From positions 20,567,489-20,631,488 of the forward strand of contig OX344756.2 in NCBI GenBank assembly GCA_947034885.2: a stretch of 64,000 nt of DNA, written 5' to 3'. How positions within the stretch are numbered: the first letter of the stretch is position 1; each line of letters starts with the position of its first letter. The stretch comes from Thuidium tamariscinum. Taxonomy: Eukaryota > Streptophyta > Bryopsida > Hypnales > Thuidiaceae. Position numbers and translations under genes: made by a program. Shown piece by piece: positions 10,780 through 21,600 of the stretch. The notes beneath the pieces were generated by a model. It did not search any database. It was not told the DNA's origin and saw nothing but the letters and a program-made list of their open reading frames with translations.

Positions 10780-12660
10780 TCTTTCAATAATTTAATCTTA
10801 GTAGGATGAGGTGCAAATTCAAAACATTCATCATTCACCGGCCGCGTTGATAAATTGAGCATTTAGGAGGTAACTTCAGGTTCGGACAAATCCGTGTACC
10901 TAGGGGACAGGGCCGAATCCCAACTGGGAGGACTCATTCTCGATCTTTCTTGCTGGATCATCGACCGTGGATGGAGATAAATCCCAATGAACGAGAGTTG
11001 AGTTACCACCAACTGAAACACTGAATTACCGCAACGAAACAGACGAATGCTCACACTCAGTACATTCCACGCCAGACCTGCCGGCCGCCCTTCAATTATT
11101 ATATCTTACAAAGCATCTCGTCGTGCAGAAAGCAACAAGCCCGATAGGTCTCCGACTCAGTGCCATTTCCCACTTAACTTTTCTAGTGTATTTTCCATTT
11201 CTATATTACGGGACTCACTGGTACGGCAGGAATCCAGTCGCCACGTGCCCCGGTGATGTGAACAAGGCCACGAGAAAGCCCGGTTACAGGGTGCCCTCTA
11301 CGCTGCTCGGTTTGGAGGGACCCTCCAAACATCCCATCTGGCAAAGCAAAGCGAGCATCCCTTTCCATCCTGCGTACGTTGCGACAGTGTTTTCGTGAAG
11401 ACGCGATCCTCTGGTCGACTAGCGTTTTTCTTACGCAAGGATTCTCTTCTCCGTCCAGCCCTTGTACCGCAACCAGGAGCTCTGTGAGACTTGTGAAAGT
11501 GGACGAGCTTTTGTTTGCGAGATCAGAGACGTTATTCGGAGGGTGATCAGCGGAAACTTGTGCCTCTTGAAGGAATTTTCGGTCGCATGAGGTGAGTGCC
11601 TTGGGTTTTCTGCCCACTTTGTCATCACCCAGCTAGAATCCTTGAAATTATATATAGTTGGGTTTCCTTTCTCGTGTCAGGTGGACACACTTTCCTTGAA
11701 ACGAAATCGACAATTTTCGACAGTGTTGTTGCTGGTGAGCGTCGTGAGTTCTTTTGTTAGACTTGGTCAATTTCGTGGTGATGAACGAAGGAGAAATCCA
11801 GCGCACCAAAGATTTCGCTGCTTCGGACACCTTTCATTTCGATGAAATGGGCGGACGATATTGCAATACTTTGGCACCTTTAAACCTTCATGGTTGTGTC
11901 TCTGGAAACATTAAACCGTGTCTGTCGTAGATTTCAGACTTTCATGCTCATCTGTGACACCGTTTCTGCATGGAGCCGAATTCGTGCCATTTTAACGAAA
12001 TGGATCGTCGTTTGCAAGAGATCCAGTTTGGGGGTAGATGATTGCAAATTGGTTCAGATTCTTAGGTGGTGTACATCTTTCTTGAGTCTGTGTGTCTTAG
12101 TTGCCTACGATTTGAGGTGGTGATTTGGGGATCCCCTTCCTCTGCACATCGACAGAGGAAGGGTAGGCCCCAGCTTCATGCTCAGTAACGTACAGAGGGT
12201 AGTGATCCAATGAGTGAACTTGTGAGCTTGATGATATTAAGTGAGTGAATTTTCAGTGCCCCTTAGATCTGCATTTTCATTACCCCGTATCTACTCTACG
12301 TATTTTTCGAACATGTTCGACTGCACCCGATCGATGTGGGATTCACGACGCATACGTATCCGTATAACCCGCCCATGTTCTGTATAATACCACATCTCCT
12401 ATTCCATACATGTACCGTACGTCTTACATATCCGTATTCCGAACTAGTAATCCGTATTCCACGCACATCCGTAATATATGTATTCTGCATTATACCCGTA
12501 CGAAAATTGGTTTTGTGTGTGGGTGGGCAAATCAGGTGTTCTATTGAATTTTATTTTATTCAATTCAATTGGGGACGGAGGATGGGAGCCTCTCTTTGTA
12601 GGGGTGTGTGTGTATGTGGAAGGGCAACGCTACAGTAGTTCTTCAAATTTGCATATTTAG
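10780..12660. other. GC-richer region without a recognised gene
   Basis: This stretch is clearly richer in G and C than its surroundings and contains several open frames of 60-138 codons on both strands (for example minus 11617-11201). None resembles a known family, and opposite-strand frames overlap. It could be the leader of an unrecognised gene, a non-coding transcript or an old insertion. A strong hairpin lies at 12134-12163, and TATCCGTAT-like words recur at 12357-12460. Confidence 0.3.
12134..12163. other. Strong hairpin, 11-bp perfect stem
   Basis: CCCTTCCTCTG at 12134-12144 pairs exactly with CAGAGGAAGGG at 12153-12163 around an 8-base loop. No gene boundary is identified next to it. 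The stem is too short for a typical plant microRNA precursor. Confidence 0.4.
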
Positions 12661-15600
12661 CAAGTAAAATTGAACTCATGCAAGATTACGGGTTCAAATT
12701 TTTGTTTGTAAGTTGATAATTATCATAGTAATGCTTGTTTGTCATGGTTAGAGTTGGAGCCATTTCTTTGTGCTTGAGAGTTGATATGATTTTGATGCGC
12801 TATACCCTATTTTTACTTAAAAGCTTATATTAGAAAAGTTTGATAGGAAAAAACAAAGCACCAACCACAAATATTCACTTTTGAGAAGGACTATCTTAAA
12901 GGCAAAGTTGGTTGATATTTGTGATTTTGCTATTTATTTGATTATTTTGGGGGCAAAAGTTTTTCATACATATATCATTTACATAACTAGTACCAAAGTT
13001 TTATAAAATTAGTGGAATTACGATGTTAAAAATCATGACATATATCTTTACAATGGTGCACTAGTAGGCTTCAAAGTAGTACAAGCATAGATATATATTT
13101 CTATCCTTCTTTTTTAAAACATGCTAAAGCATTAGGGGGGATTTGAAGGCATTAGGAGATTGCAAGTTATCTTGAATTCTTGAATCATGGGAATGTGCCA
13201 CATTAGTAGTTTTTATAGAACTCCTATAATGATTGAAAAAACGCTACATCAAAAAATTTAATTTTTAAAATTAATTTAAAGATATCTTTTGAAAAAAAAG
13301 TAATTCTATAAATCCATTTTAGTTTTTTTTAACACTTTTTTTAAAAATTTGAAATTTTTTAAAATTTTCTTTTAATTTGAAAATCAAGCATTATAGGTGA
13401 TGGTTTACAATTTCTAGATAGTATAGGGAAGAAGTAGGGGGACAACCTTGAAATGGCTCTCCTTTGTTCTCAAATCTTCCCTACTATATTGGAGTATTGT
13501 CAATGTATTGAATTTAATGTTTAGTGCACATGACTGTAACTACATATTATTGTCACCACTCACCACTATAAAGGTTTACATGTTACCTATCTCCCTTTTT
13601 GCAAATATTCCAAACTTGGCATCTCAAAGACATTAAGAAACAAAGATTTTGCAAATGCTCTTCATGCATTTTGGAAACAATCTCTTTGTTGTTGGATTAT
13701 TCCATTGAAGTGCCATGAAAAGGTTGTGAACATTTCTTACAAGATGGCAAGTCTACTCATCCACTAAGTGTTTCATAGTTCATCTTTTGAATGGTGAATA
13801 TAGGGCATTCAATTTGACCATATCTTATCTAAGTAATTTTCCATTCATCCCAAGGAATGCTTGAATCTTTGAAAGATGACTCATCTTTAATGATCGACTA
13901 ATGTGATGAAATTGATGTAAAGTACAAAATTGTATAAAGATTATAGAAAATGTGATACATCTTAGAAAATTATTTCAGTGTTCAATATTAGTCATGTTTG
14001 TCTACTATTAAATGTTTTCTTTGGTTTGAATTTCTATATCTTGCTTTGGTGGTAAAATGCTTGATTTTCTAGATGATGGAATCTTTCCTGGGTGATTATC
14101 TATACAAGAAGATATAGAGAGGTTTTGCTTTTTTCAAAAAAATATGTGAAGGTGAGTTTCTATGACAAGGAGTGTTCAATTTGCCACTATGTCCATGGCT
14201 TGTTTTAATTAAGTGTGAACTAATGAGAGCTATCAAGATATGATATTGGCCATTCTTGTAAACTAAGTGTGGATGAATTTTTTTGTTAAATTGATCGCAT
14301 TCAAATACTTTGGCAACTTCTAGAAAGCAAATTCTAGATTTTGGACCTTTTTGTACATGTATATCACAAGTTTTGGATACAAATGTGTACAAATTTTGGT
14401 ACATATAATGTGTCTATTGCAATTAACGTAAGAGAATTATTTCATACAATATTGTGTTATGACTTGTGTCTTACCTAAACTTGGTTGACTCAAGAATGTT
14501 TTGTTATATTTGTTGTAGTTTCTTTTTTATTATATGACTAGATTTTTCCAACACATTTCAAGTGTATTACAAAAATTGAAATCAATTTTTGATACTTTTG
14601 CTCATGTATAATATTGGCATTTCTTAGACAATTGATTGAAGTCCTTGACTTCAATTGTTAAAAGGCTTGCCACTAAATTGAAGTGGAGCTTTAGTTTTTA
14701 GATTTTGAATAATATACAAATAATAGTAGTTGTAATTAGAATTTACAATCATAGATCTATTAAGAAAATTACTTTTAATTTGGCAATATCAAGGATGCAA
14801 TCAATTATGAAACAATTTTTTTCTTTTTGTTCTAAGTTTTTTTCAAATATATATTGGTGACATCAATTGTAAAGCAAACCCTACATATCTAATGTAAAAT
14901 TCAAAATCTATGAGTTTTCACTTATTGGTCAAGGGTGATTGTAAGCTATAATATTTTTGTTCCTTGACAAAGTATTGGTGCACTCTTGCATATTCAATTA
15001 GCATTCTTTTTCATTTTGATAGAATTTTATTTTTAAATTGTTTTAAAATGTATGCAATTAGATTCTTACAAAATTTGAATGACCATCTTTTAAAGCGATG
15101 CAGACATAAATCATTTATTTAAATTTAAATGTCTTTTGGAGGTATATCAATTAAAAACCTCTTATTGAATGATATGTTGACTAGTGAATGCAAATTCTTA
15201 GAGGGTTTGAACGGACCAAAATTAATTCTATATTTGAATTTTCATCACACAATCCATTAGCATGTTTTCAAAAAATATATAAATCGTTAACAATTTCTTT
15301 ACATGGAAAACTAATGAATCATTTAAAGTATATGAATGTGAACAACTCAATTGAAAAAAAATAGAAAAAAATACTTGATTTCACTTTATATATTTCCCTT
15401 TTGAAAAAATTTAGAGCTAGTGACTTGACATGTTTTTGAAATGCTTTACATTTTGGAATGCATTGAAGATGTCAATGTCAATGCTTTAATCTTTTATTTC
15501 ATATTCCATGTGAACTATCAATACTTTCTTTCTTTTAAGTTTTAAATTTTTTTGTAATCAATGACATTATGATTTGTAATATCTATATGAATTTTTTTTT

Positions 15601-16860
15601 CAAAATAGTAGGATAGATTCTGAAGCTGATATATGTTTTAAGGATTTGATAGTGATGGAAAATTGAGGAAAATAGCACATTGCTACATGAAAATTAATTA
15701 TTCATTGAGTTATTTTAGGCAAATACCCTAATATTTCTCAAGATTTTTGTTGATAATGCATTTTTGTAGATATTCAAATTAAGTTATGCGTTTAGGAATG
15801 AACTTTGTCTTAAGCTCATCTTTATTACTCATAAGTCATTTGAATGTTCTTAGATTTATTCTACAATAACATGCAAGCACCTGTAGTTGATTTAAAGCAC
15901 TTCAAATTAAGAATGTTTCCATTAAATAATAATAAATGTACCAATATTAGATACAATCGTGTTCTCTCTATGCAATGCTTGAGTAGCAACTCCTATAAAT
16001 GGTTTTTAATGAGAGTATTTTACTACAAATTTTCAAAATATTGAAACAAGTTTGTTAAAATTTGATTGTGATTCCTATTAATAATAAAATTGTATTTTAG
16101 TAAGCAATATTTGAAAGTACTCCATTTTTGAAAAGGGTCACAAATAGGTTGTGCTACTTTGTGTTAAAGTAACTATGTAAATTGTCAAGCTTAAAGCTTC
16201 CATACCCAACTTTGATTTTAAAAATTCCAAAATAGATAATGCCCTCCATATTTCTTTGTAGAATGTTTTTGTTGATGAAACTTTTGGACTAGTTGTGGTA
16301 GAATTGTCATCAATGTGTATTTCTCCCTTGGCAATTTTTAAACTTGGACATAACTATTTTACACAAAAATTGTTGAAATAGCTTAATTTCTTTAGATTTT
16401 ATAGTTTTGGAAGGCATTATACTTGTGCATTGAAGGTGATGTCATTGAAGAGAGCTCTTGCCTTTTGATTCTACACCTTTGATTAAGGTTAAATAAAAAA
16501 TTGTTTTCCAAACAATTTTGATGGATGTAAAATTGGTAGTTTAGTATTTTAGACACGTTAGTTTAAATTTTGTAGTGCCATTCTATGATGATGTTATATC
16601 TAAAATGTGAGTATTTCTTGAACATTTTTGTTGGTTTTTTAAACTTTTCCATACATATTTCTAAGACTTATGTTGAAGTGGTATGAGTTAAGTGATTTAA
16701 TGGCAATGACTAGATTACTTGATCACATCATTTTTCCTATCTAGAGTTTGGTTGTAATCAATACGAGCTATTTGTAAAGGTAATCATCAATATTGAATAT
16801 CTTATATTTTGTAGCAGATAGTAAATGATTGAATCAAGTCATGTAATTTTTTAATTTATA
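12661..16860. other. AT-rich intergenic DNA
   Basis: About 4.2 kb of AT-rich sequence with only short chance open frames. No RNA gene, clear repeat or exon is seen. The end of this stretch may contain the promoter and a 5' UTR intron of the downstream gene: a TTTGCAG acceptor-like site occurs at about 16,873-16,879. Confidence 0.5.
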
Positions 16861-16955
16861 TTTTCAATTGAATTTGCAGGCTTGTATTACTACAATGTGA
16901 TGCCATGGTTCTTGTAACTTGTCCATGATTTTCTACATCCTCCATTGGTTCAACA

Positions 16956-18683
16956 ATGGACAACCCTTTGAAATTTTTGAAGGCAGTTACTTTGAAACTA
17001 TCAAGAGTTCTTTGTTTTTGTTGTTGGAAAGCAGTGACAACCTGTGTGCAACATCCTTCAATTGACCAAGAAGGTTGTCAAATTGAGGGGATTCTTTCTT
17101 TGCAAAATCCAACTATTGAAAGGAATGATGGTGATGATGGTAGCATTCCTCACACAGGGGTGCCTTCTAGTATGTCATGTTTTAAAAACCAATTGGTTTC
17201 ACCATCCACTCCAATGGCGGACGATTTCAAATTGTGGTATCAAGAGTATTGTAAGAAGATTGACCTCATATTGGCAAGAGACAATTCAAGTACCTTGAAT
17301 GCAAAGCAATGTCGACATTTGGTCAAGAAGCTTCGGTCTGCAGTGGATTGGATATTGAAGCAAATATATTCTCTTGGTAATATTGAGGAGTTCAAAAGCA
17401 TCTTAAAAGACTTGCACCGTCTTGTGCTCAAAGCATTTTCACTAGTTGAAGAATGTGGAGGGGAAGATTTATGTATTTTAGCCGTTTTTCAATTGAAAAA
17501 TGAAGAATCATTTCGAGAGTTGTTGTTGGAGTTGGAATGTTGCTTCAAATCCATGTGTGTTAAGATTAAATCTGAAGATGTGATGAATTCAATTGACTTT
17601 GATATGGCATCTAGTGAGGATGTTCAATTTGATGAAGAAAACTTCAAAAGGATATTGCAAAAAGCAAAGATTGCCTCAGTGTCCAACTTGTCTACTAAAG
17701 TTGCAAATTATTTGTTGGAGAGGTTGGAGGAACTTGATGACATTAAAGGGGGTGAATTGAATACTTTGAAGTTTGCCGATTGTGGAATTTTTGAGAAAGG
17801 CAAACAACTTGGTGAGGTTGGAGGTTATGGTTCTGTTTACCAATCAAGGTGGATGGGCCTCACTTGTGCTACCAAAGTCTTGAATAATTCCCAAAGACCA
17901 TGTGATGAGAAGATCATGGAGAATTTTCGTATAGAATCGAGCATTCTTGCAGGGTTGAGTCATCCCAACCTTGTGAGGTTCATGGGCATGGACAAAAGTG
18001 ATGATGGATGGCCTTACTTGGTGATGGAAAAGATGAATACAAGTGTTAAGAGCTTAATTGCTAAATACACTTTGGAAGGACATTACCTACCTCTCTATGA
18101 TGTTTTGCTTGACATTATTCAACAAATAGCAAGTGGTATGTATTATTTGCATGATATGCATGTGGCACATCGTGATTTGAAACCAGACAATATTCTTTGG
18201 ACTCCCTTGAGAAGTAAAGAGCAACTCTTCTCATCTTTAAGTTCCTTTGGATACATAAAATTGGTTGATTTTGGTATCTCTAAGATTGAAGTTGGGAGTG
18301 AGGGTTTTGAGCCAGATAGTATGGGCACTACCATATATCGAGCTCCGGAGGCCTTGAAATTCCATACTAAGGGCGATGCGAATTATTTTCAAGCCGATGT
18401 GTATTCGTTTGGCATCACATGTGCCGAGATTTTGTGTGGTAAATTTCCATTTGAACAACAATACACTTTTGCAAAAGATTGGTATGAAAAGGTGAAAGTT
18501 GGAATGCGTCCTACATTGCCAAGCTCTCATGGAGAATTGAGCACTTTGATAAGTGATTGCTGTGCTTTCGATCCTTCTAAGAGGCCAACCTTTTCTCAAA
18601 TATGGAAGCGACTCCAAGCTATAAAAATCAATCATTTGGTTGAATTGGAAGGACTTGGATCACCCATTTGCTCTTCAAGCAAG
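16956..18683 (+). CDS. Exon 1 of the kinase/NB-ARC/LRR gene: N-terminal region and protein kinase domain
   Basis: 576 codons. Kinase landmarks, in residue numbers from the ATG: glycine loop GEVGGYGSVY (about 286), the lysine in CATKVL, an alpha-C glutamate in RIESSIL, catalytic loop HRDLKPDN (405), DFG (438), APE within YRAPEAL (463) and DVYSFG after it. All catalytic positions are present, so an active Ser/Thr-type or dual-specificity kinase is likely. The open frame runs six bases past the donor (GTATAA) before a stop, so an unspliced transcript would make a 577-residue kinase-only protein. The preceding 270 residues, including a cysteine-rich LCFCCWK stretch, are not recognised. Confidence 0.85.
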
Positions 18684-21600
18684 GTATAATGCAAATTGTC
18701 ATAAATGAATCATGCACTCGTATTATCACTAAGACAAGAAGAAGGATCACATAGATAGTGTTGAAAATATATGCCATAGGTTACAATTGTGGAGTTATTG
18801 AATGTACAAAGATAATTTTTATGTACAAAATGAGAATCTCTTACCTATTAATAAAAAATAGTCAATATTTTATATATCTTTTAATAGTAGTTTTATGCTT
18901 AAATCCTACAAGTGAATTTTTATTATTACATCTAACAAATACTTTTAATGACACAATTTTGTAAAGAATTCAAGTTGCAAGAGGAAGAATATGATTTATC
19001 TTTGTAAAGAAGTGTTAACAAGTGGGATTTAGTACATTTATTGGTATTAAAGTTTGGAGTAACTTGCAAGTAAAACACAAGCTTTCATTATAACACCAAT
19101 GATTTTATTAAAGAATCTTTTGGGTCACCTCTTACCCCTTTCAATAAGCATTTTCAAATAGGATTGATTATTTTTGATATCTTTCAAATTTTGAATGAAT
19201 ACTCCTTTTGATTTTTGAGAGAAGCTCAAAGATGATTTTACATTTCTATATGGGAAAATTGATGAGATTTGAGTTCATTGAGATTTCTTAAATTTATGAT
19301 TTCTTGTCTCTAGATTCCTAAATTAGAGTATTGTCATCGTATATGAACTAAATGTGCCCTCTTTCTTTGTAAAGATTGAACCATGGTCTTAAACCTTGAA
19401 GTTTGAGCTTGTTTTCTATGCTTAATTTGAATATTTAATTGAAGAATGAGAGATATACAAATCATTCCTGTAAAATTGTACTTATAGTGCATTTTTATTA
19501 TTGATAAATTGATTTCTTGAATCAAAAATGCACTTTAGTCCAACTCCATTTGTATTGTTGTATTCATATCTATAATTATATCTTATCACATTGTTTGTTG
19601 ATGAATGAAATTGTTGTGAGAATTTGAACGGATTGTTATTATTGTAGGTCCATGAAGCAAAGCCAACTACAAAGTATTCAAAATTGTTTGGTGTTGATGA
19701 AAAAGTCAAAGAGGTGCAAAAGTCTCTCCAAAACATAAATTCATTGGGCATCATTGGTATGGGTGGAGTAGGAAAAAGCACTATTGCTCAAGCTTTACTT
19801 CATGCTGAAGAAGGAAATACAAAGTTCAAGAAAAGATGCTTCCATGACATCGGAAGTCTTGAAAGTAATGATAAATGCTTTGAAGTATTGCAAGATATAT
19901 TGAAAAAATTGGATGTTGACAAGAAATTAGAAAGTCTAGTCCAAGGCCAAAGCAAATTGAAAGAAGCCTTGGCAAAAGACAATACACTCCTTATTTTGGA
20001 TGATGTATGGGATTCAAGCCATTTCAACAACATCATATCCCAAGACATGTTTTCTTCATGCCCCAATTCAACATTGGTTGTGTGTTCTCGCAATTGGGAT
20101 GCAATAAAGGATCATGTTGAAGAAAGATATATTTTAGAACCATTGAAGGATAGAAAATTGGCTATGAAATTATTCACCACTCATTGCTTTGGTGATGGAA
20201 AGGCCAACTTGCCAAAATCATTCTCGGAGGTGGGTGCAATGATTGTGGAAGGTTGTATGGGTTTGCCTTTGAGTTTAAAAGTCCTTGGTGCCTTTTTGTA
20301 TGGCAAGGAGAGGTTGAGAAGTTGGGAGAGAGTGTTGCAACGAATGAAAAGGGGGAGATCACCACAAACAGGTAGAATTGGAGATGATGGGAGAATCTTT
20401 GAAGTATTGAAGATTAGTTTTGATGGATTGGCGGAGATAGAAAAATCTATGTTTTTGGACATTTGTTGTTTTTTCCTCGAAGGTGTGTATGGTCGGAGTT
20501 TGCATATTCACTCTGATATTACCAATTTACTTACTTATGGTGAAAGTTCATTGATGAAAGCATTTGAGACATTGCAACTTCATTCACTTATAGAAACAAG
20601 TGATGGAATGTTGCACATGCACGATCACCTTCGTGACATGGGTTTAGAGATTGTAGAGTTCAAAATGAAAGGTCACTCTTCTAGCCTTGACAAATACAAG
20701 AAGTATGCTGGGACTCGTCTTCAATATCCAAGTGCAAATACATTTGAGCAAATGAAAAGAGAGGTTAGTTTGTAGTTGTGATGACTTTTTAGAAATGTAT
20801 TCCCATTTAGATGATAGTTGTTGCATTTAATTTTCTTCATGATTTGATTGCATGCTCATATTGTTCATATTTATTTAGTGCACTCTTACAACCCAAAATT
20901 GGTTTAGAGTTCCATTAGATAATCAAATTTATGTGTTTTACAATGTGGATTATTATTTGTGTAAGTAGGGGTTTGATTTCAAGAATCTTGAAGGGATTTC
21001 GTATCGAGTATCGAGAAATGATGTTATCATCAACAAATATTTGAATGAATCAAATTATCCAAAGCTTCGAATTTTTGTAGTTAAAACAGGTAAGTGCATC
21101 ACAAGTCAATATTCATTGTGCATTATAATGAGATTAATTTTGTAAACTTAGATTTATTATCAAATTTCATGAAATTTTCACATTGCATTCTTTATTCATT
21201 GGATAAAATAATCAAGATTACTAAAAATAACAACCAATGGTTTAAAAGAGAAACCAACATATATATTTGTACTTATTTGCTTAAACAACATTTGAACTTA
21301 CTAGCACAAAACATGTTATAAGAGACTTTACAGTGTACTTTGTGATTTTTGTTATATTAATTGAAGTAATATATATAAATAAAATAATAGAAATTAATAT
21401 TTAAACCAATGAAGGTCAATAATGACTAGATTAATACCATCTGTGCACTAATTGTTAAAGAATAGGACAAAAATTTAAAAATGAAGTCTTATGCTTTCTT
21501 TATCAATATTAATGCATTCTATTCAATTTTCACATGCAGATGAAGAAGAAATCTCTCATAACTGCAAGAATTTGACTTATGTAACATTATTGGAGTTAAA

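Noticed and set aside
12296..12660. Overlapping frames of 60-100 codons on both strands
   Set aside because: Short, mutually overlapping and with TATCCGTAT-type low complexity; no support as genes.
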